Shown: in pieces, positions 43,492 through 52,837 of the stretch
Numbering within the stretch: the stretch's first letter is position 1
Layout of the letters: every line of letters begins with the position of its first letter
Assembly: GCA_900768505.1 (NCBI GenBank)
Contig: CAAGED010000029.1
Span: forward strand, 1-53,791
Length of the DNA stretch: 53,791 nucleotides
Source of the DNA: Lentisphaeria bacterium
GTDB taxonomy: Bacteria > Verrucomicrobiota > Lentisphaeria > Victivallales > Victivallaceae
Direction of reading: 5' to 3'
Translations under genes and position numbers: made by a program
The notes under the pieces: model-generated
The model's database searches: none
What the model saw: only the letters and a program-made list of their open reading frames with translations
Told to the model about the DNA's origin: nothing

Positions 43492-45403
43492 TTATTTCCG
43501 TTTCGCCGTTTTTTCTCCCGAATTGAGGGTCGGGGACGTGGCGGGTAACTGCTCTGAAATCATTCGTCTGATTGACCTTGCCGGGCGGGAACGGGCCGGA
43601 TTGGCGCTCTTTCCGGAGCTTTCAATAACTGCGTACAGTTGCGGCGATATGTTTTATAACACCAATTTGCTTGAGGGAGCGCGTCAGTCGCTGCTGAAGA
43701 TTGCTCAAGCAACTACCGGCAGCGGAATGGTGATTATCGTTGGTTTGCCATTGCGTTATTGCAGTGTGCTTTACAATTCTGCCGCCGTATTGCAGAACGG
43801 GCGGATTGTCGGAGTCGTTCCAAAGAGCGTGTTGCCGAATTACCGGGAATTTTATGAAAAACGTCATTTTAAATCCGGAGCGGAGTTGGCGAATTGTAAT
43901 TTGAATTTCAAGGAGTTGGATTATGAAATTCCGTTTGGCACGGACTTGATTTTTGATGATGGCGGATTATTCCAGTTGGGGGTAGAGATTTGTGAGGATT
44001 TGTGGTGCATAAATCCTCCCGGCGGCGGATTGGCAGCCGCCGGAGCGAAAATCATTGCCAACCTTTCGGCCACTACCGAGGTGGCGGGAAAAAATAATTT
44101 CCGGCGAAATTTGGTGCTTCAGCAGAGTGCAAGACTGGAGTGTGCATATTTGCTCAGTTCTGCCGGCTTGGGAGAATCTACCACGGATGTGGTTTTTTCC
44201 GGACACCTGATACTGGCTGAACATGGTGAATTAGTGGCAGAAAACCAACGTTTTGCGCTGACAAGCGACGTGATTTTTGGCGATGTGGATTTAGCGGCAC
44301 TGGAGGTGTTGCGCTGCTCGGAGAGTAGTTTTGCCGATAATGCCCCGGCAATACGGAAGCATTACCGGAGTTTAAAAATCCAAACGCCGCCGGTGTCGCC
44401 GGATTTACGCTACGCTAATTTGCCGCGCAACCCGTTTATCAGTTTGAGTTGGGATTATGAGGATATACTGACAATTCAGAAATATGCCTTAATCAAGCGG
44501 TTGCAACACCTGAAAACCCAAAGTGTGGTATTGGGGATTTCCGGCGGTTTGGATTCCACGCTGGCACTTCTGGTGGCAGTGGAGAGTTTTCGCATTCTGA
44601 ATTGGGATTTAAGCGGCATCCATGCCGTAAGCATGCCAGGACTCGGCACCAGCGGCAAGACCAGAGGCAATGTGGAGATTTTGGCGCTGGCGTTTGCCGG
44701 TGTCACCTTTCAGGAGATTGATATTTGTGAAATCTGCCGCCGGGAGTTTGCCGCTATCGGCCATGCGGAGACCAATCACAATGTGGTGTTTGAGAATGTT
44801 CAGGCACGGAGTCGAACGGAAATATTGATGAATTTGGCCAATTCGCTCAACGCTCTGGTGTTGGGAACCGGGGATTTGTCGGAGATTGCCCTGGGGTGGA
44901 ATACCTACAACGGGGATCACATGTCGATGTATTCGGTAAATTGTTCATTGCCAAAGACGGTAATTCAGCATGTAATAAAATCTTATGCCGCATCCTGCGG
45001 AGACGCTGATTTGCGGCGGGTTTTGCTGGCGGTGGTGGAGACGCCGATTTCTCCGGAATTACTCCCTCCGGCATCCGGTGGCGAAATTGCGCAGAAAACG
45101 GAGGATATAATTGGAGCTTACGAGCTGCATGATTTTTTTCTTTATCATCTGGTGCGTTTTGGCGCGTCGGCGGAGAAGCTGGAGTTTTTAGGTTGTCAAG
45201 CCTTTGCCGGTGCTTATGCGCCGGAGGAGATACGCCGGACGCTCAAGATTTTTTTACACCGTTTTTATACCCAGCAGTTCAAGCGTAACTGCATGCCGGA
45301 TGGGCCTAAGGTTTGTGCATTCTCGCTCTCCCCCCGGGGGGATTGGCGGATGCCGTCGGATATGAACGGGTGGAATTTTGAGTTGCCGCGGTTGAATAAT
45401 TGA
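43472..45403 (+). CDS. nadE: Glutamine-dependent NAD+ synthetase
   Basis: This 643-residue enzyme makes NAD+ from deamido-NAD with glutamine nitrogen. The N-terminal nitrilase-type glutaminase has the Glu49-Lys118-Cys174 triad (FPELS, VVPKS, VEICEDLW). The C-terminal synthetase has the ATP loop GISGGLDSTLAL and GTGDLSE. The ATG at 43472 overlaps the activator gene by 20 bp, with a second ATG at 43481 possible. It is another glutamine consumer in the nitrogen operon and probably the last gene. Confidence 0.96.
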   Translation: MHKMINDYFRFAVFSPELRVGDVAGNCSEIIRLIDLAGRERAGLALFPELSITAYSCGDMFYNTNLLEGARQSLLKIAQATTGSGMVIIVGLPLRYCSVLYNSAAVLQNGRIVGVVPKSVLPNYREFYEKRHFKSGAELANCNLNFKELDYEIPFGTDLIFDDGGLFQLGVEICEDLWCINPPGGGLAAAGAKIIANLSATTEVAGKNNFRRNLVLQQSARLECAYLLSSAGLGESTTDVVFSGHLILAEHGELVAENQRFALTSDVIFGDVDLAALEVLRCSESSFADNAPAIRKHYRSLKIQTPPVSPDLRYANLPRNPFISLSWDYEDILTIQKYALIKRLQHLKTQSVVLGISGGLDSTLALLVAVESFRILNWDLSGIHAVSMPGLGTSGKTRGNVEILALAFAGVTFQEIDICEICRREFAAIGHAETNHNVVFENVQARSRTEILMNLANSLNALVLGTGDLSEIALGWNTYNGDHMSMYSVNCSLPKTVIQHVIKSYAASCGDADLRRVLLAVVETPISPELLPPASGGEIAQKTEDIIGAYELHDFFLYHLVRFGASAEKLEFLGCQAFAGAYAPEEIRRTLKIFLHRFYTQQFKRNCMPDGPKVCAFSLSPRGDWRMPSDMNGWNFELPRLNN

Positions 45404-45640
45404 CTGATGCGATTTTCAGAATGATTTTTACAAATACCCGATTGTGGTTTATTTGATTCGTTGGGGTGGCACACCTTTGCCCGATTATGAGTATTGGACA
45501 AAAATTTCATAATTTGTTGCAAAAATTTTTTAAAGCGCATGAGCTTGGAAATCTTGAGGAAAAAAATGGATTTTGATTTGAAAAATCGAAATTTAATAAT
45601 ATATTATCCGCCAATAAAAGAGAAGGTTTGAGTTAAGAAA
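45404..45640. other. Intergenic region after nadE
   Basis: No gene is seen. A TGGCACACCTTTGC sequence at 45467-45480 resembles a sigma-54 promoter but has 9 rather than 10 bp between GG and GC. No clear terminator for the gltB operon could be identified. Confidence 0.4.
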
Positions 45641-46144
45641 ATGTTTGCGAAATTAAATCTTGCCAAATTTTTAACCGCGATTTTTTGCGCGGCGAGTTTT
45701 ATTTTGCTTTTTTTCTGTGGTGGAATCGTTAATGAAGTCGAGGATAATTCGGTACTTCAAGCTCAAAGTGCAGTCAATAATGTGTTTCACCGGATGAGTT
45801 ATAATGTTGGAGCCGAGCAGGCGCCGGCCACCGATTCCCACTCCATTACTTCCGATTGCGTAAGCGTGGAGCTGAATGCGATTTTGTGTGAATCAAAGAG
45901 CTCCGGCAGTGCGGTGAACAGTGAGCGCAGCGGCTCCGGCGGTTCATATTCCAATGATAAAAAGAGTAAACTTACCAAAATATTCAGTAAATACACGGTA
46001 CACCGTGAAGTGCTGATTTGTCTTTTCTTGCTGCTGGTGTTGCTGCCGAGTATCAAGATATTCCGGTTCAGTTATTTAAATCAATATGCCAGTCAGGTGT
46101 TTTGGCGTCCGCGGCCGGTTCGTGCCGGTCCGGTTCTTGTCTGA
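45641..46144 (+). CDS. Hypothetical small membrane protein
   Basis: This 167-residue protein is unrecognised. There is an N-terminal signal-anchor or signal peptide (about 8-29, LTAIFCAASFILLFFCGGIV), a Ser/Gly-rich hydrophilic middle (about 60-115) and a second membrane segment (about 123-141, EVLICLFLLLVLLPSI) followed by a basic tail. The start has GAGAAGG upstream at loose spacing. It lies alone before the oad genes with a 337-bp gap, so a link with the sodium pump is not supported. Confidence 0.55.
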   Translation: MFAKLNLAKFLTAIFCAASFILLFFCGGIVNEVEDNSVLQAQSAVNNVFHRMSYNVGAEQAPATDSHSITSDCVSVELNAILCESKSSGSAVNSERSGSGGSYSNDKKSKLTKIFSKYTVHREVLICLFLLLVLLPSIKIFRFSYLNQYASQVFWRPRPVRAGPVLV

Positions 46145-46481
46145 AGATTTCTTTTCAGACGAATTTCAGCGATAACCTCAATTGTTTAGGAATATTCTGC
46201 ACTTGCTTTTACAAGGTTTGAGTCAGGATATGTCTGCTTGGGGCGTTGTGTATCAATTGGCAAAAAATTTCACAAGTGAAATACCGGCGCGATACGGTGT
46301 CGGCAAAAAAATTGTCAAAAAATTTATCCGGTTATTTGTGGCTGAGACGCAATCGGTGTGCCGTTATTTCGGTATTCAATCAGGATGTTGCGGCGTTGGT
46401 GTCGTGTTTAAATTTCGTCTGAAAAATCCCAAATTTGTAATGTTCCCCTAAAAAAAGTAAATAACAGAGGATTTTTGTAAG
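46145..46481. other. Intergenic region before oadA with distant inverted repeat
   Basis: No convincing gene. A 12-bp inverted repeat, TTTTCAGACGAA (46152-46163) and TTCGTCTGAAAA (46414-46425), brackets about 250 bp. An 89-codon open frame within lacks a ribosome site and family resemblance. No clear -35/-10 pair for oadA was identified. Confidence 0.4.
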
Positions 46482-48317
46482 ATGAAAAAAGTTGATTTCA
46501 TGTTGACGGCGTTCAGAGACGGTTTTCAATCAGTCTTCGGCGCCCGGGTTTTTTCCAAGGATTTTATTCCGGTACTCGCCGATGCTGCTGAGGCCGGCAT
46601 TGAACGCTTTGAAATTGGCGGCGGCGCATTATTTCAAGCGGCATATTTCTACTCCAACGAAGATGCGTTTCAGGTGATGGACAACATTCGCAACGCTACC
46701 GGTCCAACGGCTAATTTGCAAACCCTGGCGCGTGGTATCAACGTGGTCGGGTTGGATTCCCAGCCCCGGGATATTATCAAATTGCATGCCAATTTGATGA
46801 AGAAGCACGGAGTAACCACCATCCGTAACTTCGACGCACTCAACGATGTGGACAATTTGATTTACAGTGGTCAGTGCATTCACGATGCCGGCTTGAAGCA
46901 TGAGTGTACCATTACCATGATGGAATTGCCGCCGGGATGCGACGGACATACGGTGGATTTCTACGAAAAAGTTTTACGCCGGATTATGGATGCTGGAATT
47001 CCCTTTGATTCTCTTTGCTTCAAAGACGCCTCCGGTACCTCCTGCCCGCAAAAGGTTTATAACACCATCAAGATGGCGCGTACACTGCTGGGTGACTCAG
47101 TGCGGCTGGTTTTCCACTCCCACGAAACTGCCGGTTGTTGCGTATTGGCTTACCGGGCGGCGCTGGATGGCGGCGTAAATCAGCTGGATTTATCGCTGGC
47201 ACCGCTTTCCGGCGGAACTTGCCAGCCGGATTTGTTGACCATGTGGCATGCGTTGCGCGGTACTGATTTCACGTTGGATATTGACTACAATCGCATTATC
47301 AAACTCGAAGAGCATCTTAAAGAGAGTTTGAAAGATTATTTCATGCCGCCGGAAGCGACTAAGGTTGAGCCTTTGATTCCGTTCTCACCAATGCCGGGCG
47401 GCGCCCTTACTGCCAATACACAAATGTTGCGCGATAACAATTTGATGGATAAGTATCCGGATTTTATCGCCGCCATGGGCGAGGTAGTGTGCAAGGGCGG
47501 TTACGGTACTTCGGTTACTCCGGTATCGCAATTCTATTTCCAGCAGGCATTCAATAACGTAATGTTCGGACCGTGGAAGAAGATTGCCGACGGCTACGGT
47601 AAAATGGTTTTGGGTTATTTTGGCAAGACTCCGTCCGTCCCGGATGCGGAAGTAATCAAAATTGCCTCTGAACAGCTTAAACTTGAACCGACCAAGCGTA
47701 ATCCGCTGGACATCAACGATGAAAATCCGGCCAAGGGCCGTAAGGCGGCGATGGCGATGCTGGAGGCTAACAAGTTGCCGGTCAGCGAAGAAAATATTTT
47801 TATTGCCGCCACCTGCCTTGAAAAGGGTATTGCCTTCCTGAAAGGCGAGGGCAAAATCGGCGTGCGCAAGAATGCTCCCAAGAGCAGTGAAAATGCTTCC
47901 GCACCGGCTACCCCGGCACCGATTGCCGGCAGCAACAAGATGGTAGTTCATCTTAATGGCAAGGATTTTGCGGTTGAATTGGAGAACGGTCAGGCCAAGG
48001 TGAACGGAAAAACGATTGCCTACTCAATTGATATGGTCAACGAGAAGCCGAAAGTTGCCACCCCCAACGGAATCGACACCAATGTTGGCAATAACGGTCA
48101 ATTCCACAAGGTTTGTTCAAAACTGCCGGGATTGGTTATCAAACACTTGGTAAAACCCGGTGACAGCGTCAAGGCCTCCACGCCGATTATCATTATTGAG
48201 TCCATGAAAATGGAGTCGCAAATCAGTGCCGGAGCAGATGGCGTACTGGTAAGTTTTGAAGCCGCTCCCGGCGATCAGATTCAAACCGGCGCACTTCTGG
48301 CGGTTATTAAAGCGTAA
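46482..48317 (+). CDS. oadA: Oxaloacetate decarboxylase alpha / pyruvate carboxylase B
   Basis: This 611-residue biotin protein is the carboxyltransferase subunit of a Na+-pumping decarboxylase. It has an HMGL-like TIM barrel (LTAFRDGFQSVFGAR, where the family usually has LRDGxQS), the metal site HSHETAG, a PYC_OADA conserved domain (to about 450), an Ala/Pro-rich linker and a C-terminal biotinyl domain with the lysine in ESMKMES (about residue 577). With OadB and OadG next door, the Na+ pump reading is favoured over a soluble pyruvate carboxylase. The acyl substrate (oxaloacetate or another) is not proven by sequence. Confidence 0.9.
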   Translation: MKKVDFMLTAFRDGFQSVFGARVFSKDFIPVLADAAEAGIERFEIGGGALFQAAYFYSNEDAFQVMDNIRNATGPTANLQTLARGINVVGLDSQPRDIIKLHANLMKKHGVTTIRNFDALNDVDNLIYSGQCIHDAGLKHECTITMMELPPGCDGHTVDFYEKVLRRIMDAGIPFDSLCFKDASGTSCPQKVYNTIKMARTLLGDSVRLVFHSHETAGCCVLAYRAALDGGVNQLDLSLAPLSGGTCQPDLLTMWHALRGTDFTLDIDYNRIIKLEEHLKESLKDYFMPPEATKVEPLIPFSPMPGGALTANTQMLRDNNLMDKYPDFIAAMGEVVCKGGYGTSVTPVSQFYFQQAFNNVMFGPWKKIADGYGKMVLGYFGKTPSVPDAEVIKIASEQLKLEPTKRNPLDINDENPAKGRKAAMAMLEANKLPVSEENIFIAATCLEKGIAFLKGEGKIGVRKNAPKSSENASAPATPAPIAGSNKMVVHLNGKDFAVELENGQAKVNGKTIAYSIDMVNEKPKVATPNGIDTNVGNNGQFHKVCSKLPGLVIKHLVKPGDSVKASTPIIIIESMKMESQISAGADGVLVSFEAAPGDQIQTGALLAVIKA

Positions 48318-48336
48318 ATGATCGGATTGAAAGATT

Positions 48337-49593
48337 ATGGATATTAATTTTATGAAGATATTTCAGGGAGTGGATTTGCTCTCTGTACAGTGGGAAAACG
48401 ATCCGAAGATGGTCATTGCCCGGGCGGTGATGATTATTCTGGGTATTTTCATGGTTTATTTTGGCCGAAAAGGTATTCTGGAACCGCTGCTGATGATTCC
48501 TATGGGTCTTGGTATGAGTACCATCAATGCGGCAATGATGTTTTTTGACCCGATTAGCATGGCCAATAAAACTCCCGTGGATCCTAATATGGTCGGTACG
48601 TTGTTTTTGAACTCAATTGAAGTAAATAACGACCGTTTAATGACTTTGTGTCAGATTGACTGGCTGCAGCCGGTTTACACCTTTGCGTTCAGTAACGGCT
48701 TGATCGCCTGCCTGATTTTTTTGGGAATCGGCTCACTGTTGGACATCGGTTTTGTAATGGCGCGTCCGTTCCAGAGCATGTTTATCGCTTTCTGCGCTGA
48801 ATTGGGTACCCTGGTAACACTGCCGATTGCCATGCTCTTTAAGGACATGACCATTGGCGATGCCGCTTCAATCGCTCTGGTCGGCGGTGCGGACGGACCG
48901 ATGGTGATTTTCGGTTCCCTGAAAATGGCGCCTGATTTATTTGTGCCGATTACCGTGGTGGCTTACCTCTACCTGGCATTGGCATACGGTGGCTTCCCAT
49001 ACCTGATTAAATTCATGGTACCCAAGAAGCTGAGGATGATTGAAATGCCTGCGGAAAAAAATCCATTTGTCGCCACATCGGCTCAGAAGTTGATTTTTGC
49101 GGTAATTGCCTGCGTGGTATTGTCGTTCCTATTTCCGGTAGCGTCGCCCCTGTTTTTCTCACTTTTCTTGGGAATTGCAATCCGCGAATCCGGCTTGGAG
49201 AAATTCAAGTATCTGGTAGGCGAAATCGTTCTCTACGGTTCAACCCTTACCCTTGGTTTGCTGCTTGGCATCCTCTGCGATGCTCAGACCATTATGGATC
49301 CAAAAGTGTTGCCGTTACTGATCCTGGGAATCATTGCCCTGCTGCTCTCCGCAGTCGGCGGTTTGATTGGCGGTTACATCCTCTGGTTCTTCACCGGCGG
49401 CAAGTATAACCCGGTAATTGGTATTGCCGGCGTCAGCTGCGTGCCGAGTACGGCCAAGGTGGCGCAGAAGGCGGTGGCGCATGACAATCCCAATGCGATT
49501 ATCATGCAGTATGCGCTGGGAGCGAATATCTGCGGTGTGATTACTACGGCGATTATTACTGCAGTTTACATCTGCTTCTGGCAAAATTTATAA
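48337..49593 (+). CDS. oadB: Na+-pumping decarboxylase beta subunit
   Basis: This 418-residue integral membrane protein has about ten membrane segments. It removes the carboxyl group from carboxybiotin and exports Na+. The family signatures GGADGPMVIFGSLK and GVSCVPSTAKVAQK are present. The family usually reads GVSAVPxxAR. It starts 19 bp after oadA, in the same operon. It gives the cell a sodium gradient, typical of fermenting anaerobes. Confidence 0.95.
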   Translation: MDINFMKIFQGVDLLSVQWENDPKMVIARAVMIILGIFMVYFGRKGILEPLLMIPMGLGMSTINAAMMFFDPISMANKTPVDPNMVGTLFLNSIEVNNDRLMTLCQIDWLQPVYTFAFSNGLIACLIFLGIGSLLDIGFVMARPFQSMFIAFCAELGTLVTLPIAMLFKDMTIGDAASIALVGGADGPMVIFGSLKMAPDLFVPITVVAYLYLALAYGGFPYLIKFMVPKKLRMIEMPAEKNPFVATSAQKLIFAVIACVVLSFLFPVASPLFFSLFLGIAIRESGLEKFKYLVGEIVLYGSTLTLGLLLGILCDAQTIMDPKVLPLLILGIIALLLSAVGGLIGGYILWFFTGGKYNPVIGIAGVSCVPSTAKVAQKAVAHDNPNAIIMQYALGANICGVITTAIITAVYICFWQNL

Positions 49594-49605
49594 TTTAGGA
49601 GTGAA

Positions 49606-49815
49606 ATGATTATGAATACAGCATTGACAATGTTGTTATGGACTGTTATATTGGGTGCACTGGTTTCATTCCTGGTTGCAGTTTTGATCTTTGTTTTGTG
49701 TCGCATTCTTAAATATACTGAGCGCTTCACGGAAAAAGAGCATTTGCAATCTGAGGCGGATGAGGAGATTGCATTGGTGTTGGCGGCGGCATTAAATTGC
49801 CGCAATACCAAGTAA
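49606..49815 (+). CDS. oadG: Probable decarboxylase gamma subunit OadG
   Basis: This 69-residue protein has one membrane segment (about 8-33) and an acidic cytoplasmic tail (SEADEEIALVLAAAL) that fits the OadG pattern. The gamma subunit assembles alpha and beta. The position, 12 bp after oadB, supports this strongly, although the sequence is short and variable in the family. AGGAG lies 4 nt before the ATG at 49606 and 10 nt before a second ATG at 49612, so the start is uncertain by two codons. Confidence 0.8.
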   Translation: MIMNTALTMLLWTVILGALVSFLVAVLIFVLCRILKYTERFTEKEHLQSEADEEIALVLAAALNCRNTK

Positions 49816-49830
49816 TGTAATAATAAATCC

Positions 49831-49880
49831 AATCAGCCGTCTGATATTTTTTTCAGAAATGTTCAGGCGGCTGATTTTTT
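49831..49880 (+). terminator. Intrinsic terminator between oadG and secA
   Basis: A 14-bp stem AATCAGCCGTCTGA / TCAGGCGGCTGATT (one T-G wobble) with an 18-nt loop is followed by a run of six T (49875-49880). It is 15 bp past oadG and ends only 15 nt before the secA start, 7 nt before its GAGGTG ribosome site. secA thus has either a promoter buried here or read-through (attenuation). Confidence 0.85.
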
Positions 49881-49895
49881 CATTTGTGAGGTGTT

Positions 49896-52679
49896 ATGAA
49901 CATAAAAAAAGTGATGACACTGCTTCTGGGCAGCGGCAATGAACGACGGTTGATTAAGCTGGAGAGTCTGGTACGCAAAATCAATGCCCGGGAAATTGAG
50001 CTTCAGGGGTTGTCCGATGAGGAACTGCGGGCCAAAACTGATTTTTTTAAATCGCAAATCGCCGCCGGAGTTTCGCCGGACAAGCTGATGATTGATGCCT
50101 ATGCCGTGGTAAAAAACGCCTGCCGCCGCCTTTGCGGTCAAACTTTTTCCGTGTGCGGTCAGCCGCTTACCTGGAATATGGTTCCTTATGATGTGCAGAT
50201 TATGGGCGGAATCGTTCTTCATCGCTGCGGTATCGCCGAAATGGCCACTGGCGAAGGTAAAACCCTGGTGGCAGCAATGCCGATGTACTTAAATGCCCTG
50301 AGTATGAAAGGGGCGCATTTGGTGACGGTAAATGATTATCTGGCATTGCGCGATTCGGAATGGATTGGCAATATTTACCGTTTTTTAGGATTAAGTTGCG
50401 CCTGTATTCAGCAGGGGCAGAGTCCCGAAGAGCGGCGGAATGCTTATGCGGCGGATATTACTTACGGAACTAACGCAGAATTCGGTTTTGATTACCTGCG
50501 GGACAACGGCATGGCCAGAAGTCCGGAAGAGCGGGTTCAGCGCGGACTTTTTTTTGCACTTATTGACGAAATTGACAGTATTCTGATTGATGAAGCACGT
50601 ACACCGTTGATCATTTCCGGCGAGCAGGAGGTTTCGCTGACGGATTACGAGGAGATAAAACCCCGGGTGGCTGGACTGTTGCGTGAGCAAAGTAAGATCA
50701 TGGCGGGAAAGTTATCCGCCATCGAAGCAAAATTGGCCAAACTGGACGAATTGACTAAGCCGGACGCACAACTTTTGCAACAACTTTTTCAAGTCAGACT
50801 CGGTATGCCGCGGCATCCGCAATTGCGGAAAATGTTGGAAAATTCCGCCTTGCATGAGGAGTTGAACAAATTGGATTCCAAAATGCGTCAGGAGGGCTCG
50901 ACCTTGTATTTGCAGGAACTGAAGGAAGAGCTGTATTTCACCGTTGACGAAAAACAGCGGCAGGTGGAGTTGACCGGCAAAGGATATGATTACCTGAACG
51001 CCGGCAAGGCAGATTTGTTCATTTTGCCGAATTACGAACAGGAATTAGCTCGTATTCGTAATGCGGCCGAACTCACGGAACATGAAAGAACCGCCCGGGC
51101 GGATAAGTTTAAACATGATTACGCCATTCAAACCGAAAAAATCCATGTGCTTACCAAGTTACTTGAAGCTTACTGCATTTTTGAGCGGGATGTGGATTAT
51201 GTGGTAGACGAAGAGGGAAAAATTCTGATCGTTGACGAGCATACCGGACGAGCCATGCCGGGACGGCGTTACAACGACGGATTGCATCAGGCATTGGAAA
51301 TTAAAGAGGGAGTCAAGGTGGAAGACGAGAATATTACCTACGCTTCAATCACCTTGCAGAATTATTTCCGGCTCTACAAAAAATTAGCCGGCATGACCGG
51401 CACCGCGTTGACCGAGGAAGAGGAGTTTGCCGGAATTTATGATTTGACGGTAACGGCCATTCCAACTAATCGACCGGTAAAACGGGAGATTTGGCCGGAT
51501 TTGGTATTTCGCACCAAGCGGGAGAAATTCAAGGCGCTGGCGGATGAGGTGGTACGGATTCATGCCACGGGGCGGCCTATATTGCTGGGTACGCCATCGG
51601 TGGAGGATTCTGAAATGTTAAGTCGTATTTTGCGGCGGCAGGGCATAAGTCATCAGGTGCTGAATGCAAAGCAAAACCGCCACGAGGCGGAAATTATTGC
51701 CCGGGCCGGTGAGCTGGGCGCTGTAACCGTGGCCACCAATATGGCGGGCCGTGGAACTGATATTCGTTTAGGCGAAGGAGTTACGGAGCTGGGAGGGTTG
51801 CATGTGCTGGGTAGCTCCCGGCATGATGCCAGGCGAATAGATCTGCAGTTGCGTGGGCGTTGCGGGCGGCAGGGTGATCCGGGCAGTTCGCAGTTTTATG
51901 TTTCGCTGGAGGATGAATTTATGCGGTTGTTCGGCCCGGAAAATATGGTTAAGATTTTTTCGGGTAAACTGGCCGGACTGGAGGGTGGAATAAGTCACGA
52001 GCGGTTGGATGCCTTGATTGACATGGCGCAGAAGAAGTTGGAAAAGCAGAATTACTACTCGCGCAAGCATACCCTGGAGTATGATGATGTGATGAATAAG
52101 CATCGCGGGGTGATATATTCAATCCGCAATGAAATTCTGGACGGTAAAGGGTCGGAACATTTTTCCGCATTTCTCGCCCGGGCGGTGGAGGGTGTTTTTG
52201 CCGAAACATTTGACGAATACGAAAATTCCGAGGATATTACGCTGGAGGAGAAGCAGCAGCTGCTGGTGGAACATGTTGCGGATAAACTTCATTATCAGCT
52301 TGCCAAGAGCGATATTGACTCCCTGGGCGATCCCGGCAAGGGACGTCAGAGCGAAGCACTGATTACCCGGATTGCCGTCAGTTTAAATGAGCGAACCGAG
52401 GCGCTGTTGGAGTTTTTACCTCCGGAACAGCGTGAGCATTTGAAATGCCAGTTGATTTTGCGGGTTATCGACCGGCATTGGATTAATCATCTTAACGCCA
52501 TGGAGGCGTTGCAGAAGAGTGTTTGGCTCAGTTCGTATGAACAAAAGCAGCCGATTGTGGTTTTTTACAGTAAGAGTTATGAACTTTTTGAAGATATGAT
52601 GCGTAAGAATGCGTTTGCATTGGTCGAATCGGTAGATGATTTCGAGCGTCAGTTAGAGGAGTTTAAACGAGTTAAGTAA
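49896..52679 (+). CDS. secA: Protein translocase ATPase SecA
   Basis: This 927-residue motor pushes preproteins through SecYEG. It has the N-terminal DEAD-type ATPase domain with EMATGEGKTLVAAMP and LIDEIDSILIDEARTPLIISG (usually DEVDS), the preprotein cross-linking domain, the second ATPase domain (NMAGRGTDIRLG) and the helical scaffold (LEYDDVMNKHR). The C-terminal zinc-binding SEC-C tail is missing; the protein ends in ERQLEEFKRVK. A charged helical insertion lies at about 260-345, with Leu/Lys-rich repeats. Confidence 0.97.
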   Translation: MNIKKVMTLLLGSGNERRLIKLESLVRKINAREIELQGLSDEELRAKTDFFKSQIAAGVSPDKLMIDAYAVVKNACRRLCGQTFSVCGQPLTWNMVPYDVQIMGGIVLHRCGIAEMATGEGKTLVAAMPMYLNALSMKGAHLVTVNDYLALRDSEWIGNIYRFLGLSCACIQQGQSPEERRNAYAADITYGTNAEFGFDYLRDNGMARSPEERVQRGLFFALIDEIDSILIDEARTPLIISGEQEVSLTDYEEIKPRVAGLLREQSKIMAGKLSAIEAKLAKLDELTKPDAQLLQQLFQVRLGMPRHPQLRKMLENSALHEELNKLDSKMRQEGSTLYLQELKEELYFTVDEKQRQVELTGKGYDYLNAGKADLFILPNYEQELARIRNAAELTEHERTARADKFKHDYAIQTEKIHVLTKLLEAYCIFERDVDYVVDEEGKILIVDEHTGRAMPGRRYNDGLHQALEIKEGVKVEDENITYASITLQNYFRLYKKLAGMTGTALTEEEEFAGIYDLTVTAIPTNRPVKREIWPDLVFRTKREKFKALADEVVRIHATGRPILLGTPSVEDSEMLSRILRRQGISHQVLNAKQNRHEAEIIARAGELGAVTVATNMAGRGTDIRLGEGVTELGGLHVLGSSRHDARRIDLQLRGRCGRQGDPGSSQFYVSLEDEFMRLFGPENMVKIFSGKLAGLEGGISHERLDALIDMAQKKLEKQNYYSRKHTLEYDDVMNKHRGVIYSIRNEILDGKGSEHFSAFLARAVEGVFAETFDEYENSEDITLEEKQQLLVEHVADKLHYQLAKSDIDSLGDPGKGRQSEALITRIAVSLNERTEALLEFLPPEQREHLKCQLILRVIDRHWINHLNAMEALQKSVWLSSYEQKQPIVVFYSKSYELFEDMMRKNAFALVESVDDFERQLEEFKRVK

Positions 52680-52756
52680 ACATATCTGCATCTGAATATT
52701 GCATGAATCAGAAAACAGATATTATGATAGATCAGACTTGCTTTCCTTGATGTATT

Positions 52757-52780
52757 GAGGATTTCGAACTCCTCGTTTTT
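52757..52780 (+). terminator. Probable terminator of secA
   Basis: A short stem GAGGA / TCCTC around an 8-nt loop (TTTCGAAC) is followed by GTTTTT. It is 77 bp past the stop, and the stem is only 5 bp, so confidence is moderate. Confidence 0.5.
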
Positions 52781-52837
52781 CAGTAAATATACTGGCATTA
52801 TACACTTGGATGCAAATCTGATCTCTCATAAATAGTT

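Noticed and set aside
45467..45480. TGGCACACCTTTGC as a third sigma-54 promoter
   Set aside because: The spacing between GG and GC is 9 bp rather than the required 10, and the nearest gene starts 160 bp downstream with no activator palindrome.
46182..46451. 89-codon open frame before oadA as a gene
   Set aside because: It starts at TTG without a ribosome site, resembles no family, and fills a gap that also has an inverted repeat.
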